Shown here piece after piece: positions 17,517 to 24,838 of a stretch of DNA of 64,000 nt. Position 1 is the first letter of the stretch. The number at the start of each line of letters is the position of its first letter. The notes below the pieces were generated by a model. It was not told the origin of the DNA. It ran no database searches and was given only the letters and a program-made list of their open reading frames with translations. The stretch spans positions 57,094 through 121,093 of the forward strand of contig CAYTVB010000001.1 of the NCBI GenBank assembly GCA_964441735.1, in the 5' to 3' direction. The stretch comes from JASMTM01 sp964441735 (GTDB lineage Bacteria; Thermotogota; Thermotogae; Petrotogales; Kosmotogaceae). Position numbers and translations under genes: made by a program.

Positions 17517-19529
17517 TTATTCAAAAAGCTTATCGATAAGCGTGTTATCAACTGAATAGGGAAGTGTAAGATGATCTGTTTCTTTGTTTTCTTTATTGTA
17601 TTCAACTGCAGTATCTATTGAAGCTTCATTTCTAGCCCATGCACGTCTTGCGACACCGCTCATAACATCCCATGGGATAGCTTTCTTGATGATATTATCA
17701 ACCCTTTCGCTTCCATCCAGAACTAGACCAAATCCACCATTAATTGCTTTACCTATGCCAACACCACCGCCATTGTGTAGAGAAACAAGACTCATACCCC
17801 GTGCAATATTTCCACCAAAACAATGTGTTGCCATATCAGCCATAACATTACTCCCGTCTTTAATGTTTGCTGTTTCTCTGAAAGGAGAATCAGTTCCTCC
17901 TGTATCATGATGGTCGCGTCCGATTATTACTGGGCCTACCTTTCCTTCTCTTACCATGTCGTTGAATTTTAGGGCAATATTTCTTCTTCCTATTGCGTCC
18001 TGATAGAGTATTCTAGCCTGTGTTCCGACAACAAGGTTGTTCCTGTCAGCGTTCTTGATCCAGATATAATTATCTCTATCCTGACCCCTTCTTTCTGGGT
18101 CGATGCAGTCCATAGCTGCCCCGTCAGTTTTCAAAAGATCTTCTCTTTTACCGCTTAAACAAACCCATCTAAATGGACCGTAGCCATAATCAAATAACAT
18201 AGGACCCATAATGTCTTCAACATATGAAGGAAATATAAAGCCCTCACTGGTATCAACACCATTTTTTGCGATTTCCTTGACCCCAGCGTCGAAGACTGCT
18301 TTCATGAAGCTATTTCCGTAATCAAAAAAATAAGTTCCTCTTTCAACCAGTGTCCTTATTAGTTGAAAATGCTTTTTCAGTGAAGCATCAACATATTGTA
18401 TGAATTTCTTTTTGTTGCTCTGTAGCATTTCCGTTCTTTCCTCAAAGGCCAATCCTTGAGGGCAGTAACCTCCATCATAAGCAGCGTGACATGACGTTTG
18501 ATCTGAAAGTAAATCCACCTTTATTTTATTATCAACGACATATTGAAGCAGATCAACTATATTTCCATAAAACCCCAGGGCAATACTTTCACTGTTTTTT
18601 TGCTTTTCCTGAGCTATGGCAAATAATTCATCGAGGTCTTCATAAACTTCATCTATCCAACCTTGATCAATCCTTGTTTTTATTCTTGAACGATCAACCT
18701 CTGCAATTATGCCAACACCATTTGCTATTCTGATAGCTTTTCCCTGAGCTCCGCTCATACCTCCAAGTCCTGATGATATAAACAACTTTCCTTTTAAATC
18801 ACCATCTTTGGGGACATCCAGTTTTTTTCTACCTGCGTTTAGTATTGTGCTGTAGGTTCCATGAACAATTCCCTGAGGTCCTATATACATCCATCCACCA
18901 GCAGTCATCTGTCCATAATTTGCAACTCCAAGTGCTTGTGCTTTAGCCCAACTATCCTGGTCGTCAAAAAGGCCAACCATTAGAGCATTTGTAATTACAA
19001 CACGAGGACTGCTTCTAAAAGATTTGAAAAGTCCCATTGGATGTCCTGACATAACCACAAGCGTCTGCTCATCGGTAAGCTCTTCGAGATATTTTTTAAT
19101 CAGTCTGTATTGCATCCAGTTCTGACATACCTGGCCAGTTTCTCCATATGTTACAAGCTCGTATGGGTAAAGGGCAACGTCGAAATCAAGATTATTATCA
19201 ATCATAACTTGAAAGGCTTTTCCTTCAATGCATTTTCCCTTGTACTCATCTATTGATTTTCCCTTAATTCTTCCCTTTGGTCTAAATCTATAACCATATA
19301 TCCTTCCCCGTTCTTCAAGCTCCTGTAGGAATTCAGGGGCGAGTTTCTCATGTAACTCTTCAGGTATATATCTTAAAGCGTTACGCAAAGCAAGCTTCTT
19401 TTCTTTTTCGTTTAATGGCAAAATCCGTTTTGGTGCTCTTCTTATATTGGGATCAAATTCAGGTTCAGGTTGGAGTTTTGGTCCAAGCTTTATTTTCATT
19501 GCTTTTGAAATATCAGAATTATTTATCAT
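17517..19529 (-). CDS. hutU: Urocanate hydratase
   Basis: A 670-residue urocanase (EC 4.2.1.49), which converts urocanate to 4-imidazolone-5-propanoate in histidine degradation, with tightly bound NAD+. Identifying segments are GETGQVCQNWMQYRLIKKYL, GWMYIGPQGIVHGTYSTIL, the NAD-binding GLGGMSGAQGKA and CHAAYDGGYCPQGL. Its length matches the longer urocanase subtype. The ATG at 19529 has GAGGTGAT in front; the GTG at 19538 lies inside that site. No hutH, hutI or formiminoglutamate genes are in the window, so the pathway context is missing here. A candidate promoter lies upstream. Confidence 0.93.
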   Translation of the reverse strand: MINNSDISKAMKIKLGPKLQPEPEFDPNIRRAPKRILPLNEKEKKLALRNALRYIPEELHEKLAPEFLQELEERGRIYGYRFRPKGRIKGKSIDEYKGKCIEGKAFQVMIDNNLDFDVALYPYELVTYGETGQVCQNWMQYRLIKKYLEELTDEQTLVVMSGHPMGLFKSFRSSPRVVITNALMVGLFDDQDSWAKAQALGVANYGQMTAGGWMYIGPQGIVHGTYSTILNAGRKKLDVPKDGDLKGKLFISSGLGGMSGAQGKAIRIANGVGIIAEVDRSRIKTRIDQGWIDEVYEDLDELFAIAQEKQKNSESIALGFYGNIVDLLQYVVDNKIKVDLLSDQTSCHAAYDGGYCPQGLAFEERTEMLQSNKKKFIQYVDASLKKHFQLIRTLVERGTYFFDYGNSFMKAVFDAGVKEIAKNGVDTSEGFIFPSYVEDIMGPMLFDYGYGPFRWVCLSGKREDLLKTDGAAMDCIDPERRGQDRDNYIWIKNADRNNLVVGTQARILYQDAIGRRNIALKFNDMVREGKVGPVIIGRDHHDTGGTDSPFRETANIKDGSNVMADMATHCFGGNIARGMSLVSLHNGGGVGIGKAINGGFGLVLDGSERVDNIIKKAIPWDVMSGVARRAWARNEASIDTAVEYNKENKETDHLTLPYSVDNTLIDKLFE

Positions 19530-19558
19530 CTTTATCACCTCTTTCTTTATTTATTAAT

Positions 19559-19586
19559 ATTTTAACACTAGCAGAATACCATCAAA
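19559..19586 (-). promoter_or_regulatory. Candidate promoter of hutU
   Basis: Read on the minus strand: TTTGAT (19586-19581), 16-bp spacer, TAAAAT (19564-19559) with a TGT directly in front (extended -10). It lies 30 bp upstream of the hutU ATG. The -35 is weak. Confidence 0.35.
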
Positions 19587-19794
19587 TGTTAATTATCGTA
19601 TTATCTCGAAAAATAATGAAAACAAACGAAACACGCAGATTGACTGAGAAAAAATGTTTTAACATTGTGTATATCTCCAAAAAGTCAAATAAAGACATTA
19701 AACAATACATCCTATTTTTTGATTATGGTGCTATTATCATTTGAAGAATATGGCGTTTCATCAATCCTTCCATGGGGAAGGAGGGAGAAGAAAG

Positions 19795-19857
19795 ATGGGA
19801 AAACCTGACAAGAAAAAGGTAAAAAAACAAAAACCCAGGAAAGAAAAAGAAGAATAA
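19795..19857 (+). CDS. Predicted 20-residue lysine-rich peptide
   Basis: A short frame, ATG to TAA, preceded by a near-perfect ribosome-binding site (GGAAGGAGGGAG about 6 nt upstream) and followed after 21 nt by a strong terminator. The product begins MGKPDKKKV and ends KEKEE; of 20 residues, about 9 are Lys and one Arg, with an acidic tail. It has no hydrophobic segment, so it is not a membrane peptide or toxin of the usual type. A cytosolic RNA- or ribosome-binding role is a guess. The tight packaging of ribosome-binding site, frame and terminator argues that it is a real transcription unit, possibly also working as a small RNA. Confidence 0.55.
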   Translation: MGKPDKKKVKKQKPRKEKEE

Positions 19858-19878
19858 CAATGTAGAAATGTATATCAG

Positions 19879-19906
19879 GAGGTCGCTGTCGCGACCTCTT
19901 TTTATT
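19879..19906 (+). terminator. Intrinsic terminator after small peptide gene
   Basis: GAGGTCGC (19879-19886), loop TGTC, GCGACCTC (19891-19898), then a T-rich tail. Eight perfect GC-rich base pairs. Confidence 0.9.
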
Positions 19907-19963
19907 TACGGCTTTCTACTTTTACTGTAGAGTTATAATGGTTGTAGAAGATGAGGAGGTCAT

Positions 19964-20758
19964 ATGAGAATTACAGTTTTGTGCAATGATAAAGCGTTAA
20001 AAGGTTTTCATAAGGAACATGGATTATCACTTTTTATTGATATGGAAGATAAGTCATACCTTTTTGATACAGGTGCCAGTGATGTCGCAGTAAAAAATGC
20101 AAAAAAGCTTGGTATGGATTTAGAAACAGTTGCATCTATTATTATAAGCCACGGGCACTATGATCATCTTGGAGGATTATCTGAGTTTTTAAAGGTAATT
20201 GGAAAAAGAACGGTTTTTATTGGTAATGGTACCCTTAACAGGAAATTAAGTGGTGAAAAAAATGCCAGTCCGGATGAATTGAATAAACTGTATATTAATT
20301 TGAGTTCGGTATTTGAAACGATTGAAGAAGCAAGGGAGATTAATGATGGAATTTTTGTAATCCCAGCCGTTTCGTATGTTACAGACGAAAGGCCTCAAAA
20401 GAAATATAAACATATTGTCAATGGAGAAAAAGAAGAAGATGAATTTAGAGACGAACTAACATTATTGCTTGTCAAGGATGGTAAAGGTACTGTAATAACA
20501 GGTTGTTCACATAGAGGAATAATCAATATTTTAACTGAAACTTCGCGTTATTCACATATAGAGAATGTAATAGGAGGTCTTCATCTTTTACATAAAGAAG
20601 AACAAGAACTGAACACTATATGTTCTAAACTGGAGAAATTAGAGGTATCAAATTATTTTGTTGGTCATTGTACAGGTGATAAAGCTATAGAAATTATGAA
20701 AGAAAACCTTTCAGCTAATGTGAAAGAAATTAAAGCAGGTAATATTATTAATCTGTAG
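19964..20758 (+). CDS. MBL-fold metallo-hydrolase (COG1237-type)
   Basis: A 264-residue metallo-beta-lactamase-fold protein with the metal motif HGHYDH at residues 63-68, an upstream FDTGAS strand, a C-terminal TGCSHRGIIN segment and the GGLHLL motif. These are features of the COG1237 group, related to enzymes annotated as 7,8-dihydropterin-6-methyl-4-(beta-D-ribofuranosyl)-aminobenzene-5'-phosphate synthase. The reaction in bacteria is not established. GAGGAGGTC precedes the ATG. A second protein of the same group is at 28356-28997, on the other side of the NifX/MinD cluster. Confidence 0.78.
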   Translation: MRITVLCNDKALKGFHKEHGLSLFIDMEDKSYLFDTGASDVAVKNAKKLGMDLETVASIIISHGHYDHLGGLSEFLKVIGKRTVFIGNGTLNRKLSGEKNASPDELNKLYINLSSVFETIEEAREINDGIFVIPAVSYVTDERPQKKYKHIVNGEKEEDEFRDELTLLLVKDGKGTVITGCSHRGIINILTETSRYSHIENVIGGLHLLHKEEQELNTICSKLEKLEVSNYFVGHCTGDKAIEIMKENLSANVKEIKAGNIINL

Positions 20759-20831
20759 TTGTAATTTTTGAAAGTATCACATTCATTGGTTACTCCTATT
20801 TTTATAATTACTTCTTCTTAAAAACTTCTTA

Positions 20832-20852
20832 TTTCCTTTATGGAAACTTTTT
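20832..20852 (+). terminator. Weak candidate terminator
   Basis: TTTCC (20832-20836), loop TTTAT, GGAAA (20842-20846), then CTTTTT. A 5-bp AT-rich stem, so marginal. It would end the MBL transcript before the next promoter. Confidence 0.3.
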
Positions 20853-20884
20853 ATTCTACGGAAATCTATTTAAATTAGGCAATC

Positions 20885-20914
20885 TTGACATCAAAATATA
20901 TATAGCGTTATAAT
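20885..20914 (+). promoter_or_regulatory. Near-consensus sigma-A promoter of the NifX/MinD cluster
   Basis: TTGACA (20885-20890), 18-bp spacer, TATAAT (20909-20914). Both hexamers are perfect matches. The ATG of the first gene is 47 bp downstream of the -10. Confidence 0.82.
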
Positions 20915-20924
20915 ATATACGATT

Positions 20925-20938
20925 TGCATATAGATGCA
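20925..20938. promoter_or_regulatory. Inverted repeat at the transcription start, candidate PadR operator
   Basis: TGCAT (20925-20929), spacer ATAG, ATGCA (20934-20938). It lies 10-24 bp downstream of the -10 hexamer, where a bound repressor would block initiation or escape. The last gene of the cluster encodes a PadR-type repressor. The pairing of the two is inferred. Confidence 0.4.
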
Positions 20939-20961
20939 TAAAATTTTTAGGAGGTGTAACA

Positions 20962-21315
20962 ATGCCAGGATTTGACAGATCAGGACCATTAGGACAGGGA
21001 CCAATGACAGGAAGAGGATTAGGTTTATGTTCAGGTTATGCCAGACCTTCTGGACTAAGAGGACCAGGATTGGCCTGGAGACATGGCTGGTATGGTCGAG
21101 GACGAGGCTTTGGTTTCGGTCGTGGCCGCGGTTTCGGAAGAGGATATGGTAGAGGTTATTATCCCGCATACCCGGCTGATTACCCTGCTTATGAACCCGA
21201 ACCAGATCCTCGAGAAGAAGAAAAAATGTTGAAAGATTATGTATCAGAGCTCGAAGAAGAACTTTCAGCGGTCAAAAAGAGACTTCAGGAAATCGAAAAC
21301 AAGGAAAAAGAGTAA
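20962..21315 (+). CDS. DUF5320-domain glycine/arginine-rich protein
   Basis: 117 residues. The start MPGFDRSGPLGQGPMTGRGLGLC is the DUF5320 signature. Residues 35-72 are a low-complexity Gly/Arg/Phe/Tyr tract with RGRGFGFGRGRG-type repeats, 60-82 is Pro/Tyr/acid-rich, and 84-117 is a predicted coiled coil (EELSAVKKRLQEIENKEK). In many anaerobes and archaea this family is encoded beside NifX-like and MinD-like genes, as here; its function is unknown. The coiled coil suggests oligomerisation. First gene of the cluster, with an AGGAGGTG site. Confidence 0.85.
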   Translation: MPGFDRSGPLGQGPMTGRGLGLCSGYARPSGLRGPGLAWRHGWYGRGRGFGFGRGRGFGRGYGRGYYPAYPADYPAYEPEPDPREEEKMLKDYVSELEEELSAVKKRLQEIENKEKE

Positions 21316-21347
21316 CACTTTTTCCGCTTCAATAATGAGGTGATATT

Positions 21348-22196
21348 TTGAAAATTGCAGTACTGAGCGGAAAAGGTGGAACCGGTAAAACAACTGTTTC
21401 AACTAATATTGCCTGGGTTCTTTCGAAGGAAATGCCCATACAACTTATGGACATGGATACGGAAGAACCCAATTCTCATATTTTTTTCGATGTTGATTTT
21501 ACCCGTGAAGAATCAACTGAATTGTTGATACCAAAGGTTGACAACAAAAAATGCACAAAATGTGGAAAATGTGCGGAAGTATGTCAATTTGGAGCAATAA
21601 CTGTATTTGAAACAGGGGTTTTGGTTTTTGATGGACTTTGTCACGGTTGTGGAGCGTGTAACATTGTTTGTCCAGAAAATGCCATTACAGAAATCCCTAA
21701 AAGTATAGGAACAATAAAATTGGGAAAAGTGGGAGATAATCTAACCTTTGGGATGGGTTTACTCAATATTGGTGAAATGTCTGGAGTACCAATCATAAGG
21801 CATTTAAAAAAATATATCGATGATAAGAAAACTGTTATTATTGATTCACCACCAGGTGTTAGTTGTCCTGTAGTTGAAGCGTTAAGGGGAGCAGATTTTG
21901 CTCTGCTTGTCACAGAAGCAACACCTCTTGGATTTCATGATCTATTGCTTGCAGTTGATGTGGTGCGTGAAATGGGAATGCCCATGGGTGTTGTGGTTAA
22001 TAGAGCTTCGGATGATTATGATCAGGTTGAAAAATACGTAGATATTGAAAACATTCCATTGCTGGGAAAGATACCCTATGACAAAAAAATCGCGGAAAAA
22101 TACTCTAAAGGAGAATTATTTGTAAAAGATGATGAAAACTGGTTTAAGGAAGTAAGAAACATCTTTGAAAAGATAAAGGTTGTGATCTCCCAATGA
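21348..22196 (+). CDS. MinD/Mrp-superfamily ATPase with inserted ferredoxin domain (first copy)
   Basis: 282 residues. A deviant Walker A, GKGGTGKTT, is at residues 8-16, and a 2x[4Fe-4S] ferredoxin insert (CTKCGKCAEVC starting at C69, then CHGCGACNIVC) interrupts the ATPase fold. The switch region is IIDSPPGVSCP. This matches COG1149, cytoplasmic P-loop ATPases related to NBP35/Mrp iron-sulfur carriers. The two Desulfovibrio proteins of this type belong to the orange-protein (ORP) complex. TTG start with GAGGTGAT upstream; the gene's stop overlaps the next start by 4 nt. Probably acts as a pair with the second copy. Confidence 0.88.
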   Translation: MKIAVLSGKGGTGKTTVSTNIAWVLSKEMPIQLMDMDTEEPNSHIFFDVDFTREESTELLIPKVDNKKCTKCGKCAEVCQFGAITVFETGVLVFDGLCHGCGACNIVCPENAITEIPKSIGTIKLGKVGDNLTFGMGLLNIGEMSGVPIIRHLKKYIDDKKTVIIDSPPGVSCPVVEALRGADFALLVTEATPLGFHDLLLAVDVVREMGMPMGVVVNRASDDYDQVEKYVDIENIPLLGKIPYDKKIAEKYSKGELFVKDDENWFKEVRNIFEKIKVVISQ

Positions 22197-23059
22197 AACA
22201 GATAACCATAGTGAGTGGAAAAGGCGGAACCGGAAAAACAACCCTTGCAGCTTCCCTGATAGAAATGTTTGACGACCACGTGGCCGCTGATTGCGATGTT
22301 GACGCGCCAAATTTATTTCTTTTAACCAATTCAGATGTTAAGGAACGTCATGAATATTATGGAGGAAAAAAAGCTGAAATTCACGATAATTGCATAGAAT
22401 GCGGTCGATGTAAGGATGTTTGTAGATTTGATGCATTAATTGAGGGAAGACCTTATTCTATTGATCCTTTTGCATGTGAGGGTTGTAATGCCTGCGTACA
22501 GGTTTGTCCTGTTGATGCAATAACTATGGAGGATAGTAAATCAGGGGATTATTATCTTTCTGAATCGGAAAAATATTCCTTTGCTCATGCTTTACTTGAG
22601 CCTGGAGAAGAACGATCTGGTGGCCTGGTAGCAGAAGTGAGAAAACTTGCAAATGAAACTGCTCGTGAACAGAACAAAAATTTTATAATCATTGATGGCA
22701 GTCCGGGTATCGGTTGTTCAACAACTTCCTCGATCACGGGGACCAATTACGTAATAATTGTGACCGAACCAACTTCTTCTGGAATTCATGATCTTGAAAG
22801 GATTATTCAGACAGTGGAACACTTTAGGAGAGATTTTTCTGTTGTGATAAACAAGTACGATATCAATCTTGAGAAAACAGAAGAGATTAATGATTTCTGT
22901 AAGAGAAATTCATACGAAATTCTTGGTAAGATTCCATATGATAATTATGTACGTAAAGCTGCTATAGAAGCAAAACCTGTTATTAATTTTGAGGACTCAA
23001 AAGCAGCTGAATCAATAAAAGAAATCTTTGAAAAGCTAATGAATAAATTGGGAGGTTAG
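22193..23059 (+). CDS. MinD/Mrp-superfamily ATPase with inserted ferredoxin domain (second copy)
   Basis: 288 residues, paralogous to the preceding gene and translationally coupled to it (ATGA overlap). Walker A is GKGGTGKTT near residue 8. The ferredoxin insert has CIECGRCKDVC followed by CEGCNACVQVC, enough for two [4Fe-4S] clusters. The switch segment reads IIDGSPGIGCSTTSS. The occurrence of two adjacent, non-identical copies is typical of the family and suggests a heterodimer that couples ATP hydrolysis to electron or cluster transfer onto the NifX-like partners encoded next. Confidence 0.88.
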   Translation: MKQITIVSGKGGTGKTTLAASLIEMFDDHVAADCDVDAPNLFLLTNSDVKERHEYYGGKKAEIHDNCIECGRCKDVCRFDALIEGRPYSIDPFACEGCNACVQVCPVDAITMEDSKSGDYYLSESEKYSFAHALLEPGEERSGGLVAEVRKLANETAREQNKNFIIIDGSPGIGCSTTSSITGTNYVIIVTEPTSSGIHDLERIIQTVEHFRRDFSVVINKYDINLEKTEEINDFCKRNSYEILGKIPYDNYVRKAAIEAKPVINFEDSKAAESIKEIFEKLMNKLGG

Positions 23060-23065
23060 AAAAAT

Positions 23066-23434
23066 ATGATAATTGCGATTCCGATTATTGAAAATAAAGG
23101 TGTTGATTCTAAGATTTCTGAACATTTTGGACATACTCCTTATTATGCATTTGTCCAAGTAAAAAATGATGAAATTGAGTCAACAAGTATTGAAGAAAAC
23201 CCATTTTCAAGTCATGATCCAGGCGAAATACCGAATTATCTAAAGTCAAAGGGTACCGATGTTGTGATAACCCAGGGTGTAGGAAGAAGAGCAAAAGCTT
23301 ACTTTGAACAGCTAAAAATAGAGGTTGTAACCGGTGCCAGTGGAACAGTTGAAGAACTAGCTAAAGCTTATATCAATGGAAGTTTGAGAAGCGTTGATTA
23401 TACTCCAGGAGAGAAATTCCATAGACACAGATAA
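23066..23434 (+). CDS. NifX/NifB-C-like (dinitrogenase iron-molybdenum cofactor) family protein, first copy
   Basis: 122 residues, a single NifX-type domain: MIIAIPIIENKGVDSKISEHFGHTPYYAFVQV at the start and TDVVITQGVGRRAKAYFEQLKIEVVTGASGTVEELAKAYINGSL later. Proteins of this family bind metal clusters (FeMo-cofactor precursors in NifX/NafY, a Mo-Cu cluster in Desulfovibrio ORP). Histidines at E-HFGH near residue 22 are plausible ligands; the C-terminus is His/Arg-rich (KFHRHR). No nitrogenase genes are in the window. GGGAGG site 13 nt upstream, 6 nt after the preceding gene. Confidence 0.85.
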   Translation: MIIAIPIIENKGVDSKISEHFGHTPYYAFVQVKNDEIESTSIEENPFSSHDPGEIPNYLKSKGTDVVITQGVGRRAKAYFEQLKIEVVTGASGTVEELAKAYINGSLRSVDYTPGEKFHRHR

Positions 23435-23471
23435 TTTCCGGATCATAAAAAAATTAAATGGAGGGATATAT

Positions 23472-23828
23472 ATGTTAGTGGCTGTACCTGTTAAAGAAAA
23501 GGGATTGGACGCAAAAGTCGATGAGAGATTCGCAAGATCTGAACATATGCTTATTTACGATACTGATAAAGAAGCTGTGGATTATGCAAATAATGATGAT
23601 TTAGGCGCTCATGGAGCCGGACCGGCTGTTGTTGAAAAATTGCTGAACAAAAAAGTGAGTCATTTAATTTGTAAGAATCTAGGTAAAAACGCTTATATAG
23701 CACTAAAACAGGCGGGAATAAAGGTTTATGTTGCAGAAAAAGATTCGGCAAGAGAAAATATTGAACGTCTGAAAAGAGGAGAGTTAAAGTCTTATTCAAC
23801 TCCAAGAGACAGTCATTACGGAATATAA
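23472..23828 (+). CDS. NifX-like family protein, second copy
   Basis: 118 residues from the ATG at 23472 (GGAGGGATATAT upstream; the longer frame from 23394 overlaps the previous gene and lacks a site). It has the same fold as the preceding protein: MLVAVPVKEKGLDAKVDERFARSEHMLIYD, then GAGPAVVEKLLNKKVSHLICKNLGKNAYIALKQAGIKVYVA. The ligands differ from the first copy (no HFGH), and one cysteine, in HLICKN, is placed where metal binding is possible. Divergence between the two copies suggests distinct roles, such as scaffold versus carrier. Confidence 0.82.
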   Translation: MLVAVPVKEKGLDAKVDERFARSEHMLIYDTDKEAVDYANNDDLGAHGAGPAVVEKLLNKKVSHLICKNLGKNAYIALKQAGIKVYVAEKDSARENIERLKRGELKSYSTPRDSHYGI

Positions 23829-23872
23829 AATGATATTTTGTAAGGTTCAATAAAAGAAGGGTCTTGAATATC

Positions 23873-24838
23873 ATGAATAGAGAAATGTCTATAAATAAAT
23901 ATGTTTATGGGATTGTTCCATCAAGGAGACTGGGAAGATCACTTGGACTATCTCCAATTCCATTTAAAACATGTAATCATTCGTGTATATACTGTCAGCT
24001 AGGTAGAACAACAAGGATGACGAATACACGAACTAACTTTTTCCCCCATGAAGAAATGATTGATGAACTCAAGAAATATGTTGAACAGGTTGGAGAAGAT
24101 GCTTTTGATGTTGTCACCATTGTCGGGGAAGGAGAACCTCTTCTTTACAAATCATTTGATAAGTTGATTGAAGAAATTAAGAAAACAACAAATAAACCCC
24201 TTGTGATTATTACAAATGGTACGCAACTTATGGAAAAAGAAGTAAGAGAAGAGATTGCAGGCAGTGATATAGTAATGCCCACACTTGACGCCTGGGATGA
24301 GGACAGTTATAGAAGGATAAATCGTCCACATAAAGATTTACATTATGACGATTTTTATAACGGCCTTGTAGAATTTTCACATAGTTTCAGAGCCGAAGTC
24401 TGGCTTGAAGTAATGCTAATGAAAAACTTCAATGATTCTTATAGAAATATTCGAAGATTGGACCGTAGAATAAAGAAGATAAATCCAGATAGAGTGTATA
24501 TTAATGTTCCTGTTAGACCTCCAGCAGAAAGCTGGGTTGAGATTCCAGTTAAAGAACAAATTGCTTTCGCAAAAGATGTTTTTAAAGCAGAAAGTATAGA
24601 AAAAATTCAAAAAGGAGATTTCTCTTCTCTTGAAGAAGATGTATTACAGGGAATTATACAGATAATCAAGCGTCATCCCATGAAAGAAAGCGAAATAAAG
24701 CAATTTGTACTTTCAATGAAAGATGAAAACGAATTTCAGAGAATTATACGAAGGTTGAATGATCATGATAATGTTGAAATAATAGAAAAGGATAATCAAA
24801 GATATTTCAGATATAAAATCAATAAGGAGGTTAGTTAG
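23873..24838 (+). CDS. Radical SAM protein (COG0731-type)
   Basis: 321 residues from ATG 23873; an in-frame TTG at 23864 is an alternative. The [4Fe-4S]/S-adenosylmethionine motif CNHSCIYC (C34, C38, C41; CX3CX2C) is intact, and GEGEPLLY is the SAM-binding GGEP-like strand. The overall layout resembles COG0731, which includes wybutosine-type Fe-S oxidoreductases and many uncharacterised bacterial members. The C-terminal 80 residues look like a winged-helix (MKESEIKQFV ... IIRRLNDHDNVEIIEKDNQRYF). The stop overlaps the next gene's start by 1 nt. Its placement between NifX-like and flavin reductase genes suggests a role in making or delivering a cluster. Confidence 0.82.
   Translation: MNREMSINKYVYGIVPSRRLGRSLGLSPIPFKTCNHSCIYCQLGRTTRMTNTRTNFFPHEEMIDELKKYVEQVGEDAFDVVTIVGEGEPLLYKSFDKLIEEIKKTTNKPLVIITNGTQLMEKEVREEIAGSDIVMPTLDAWDEDSYRRINRPHKDLHYDDFYNGLVEFSHSFRAEVWLEVMLMKNFNDSYRNIRRLDRRIKKINPDRVYINVPVRPPAESWVEIPVKEQIAFAKDVFKAESIEKIQKGDFSSLEEDVLQGIIQIIKRHPMKESEIKQFVLSMKDENEFQRIIRRLNDHDNVEIIEKDNQRYFRYKINKEVS

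Noticed and set aside
20891..21169. 92-codon frame opposite the DUF5320 gene
   Set aside because: Reverse complement of the Gly/Arg-rich tract; no ribosome-binding site.
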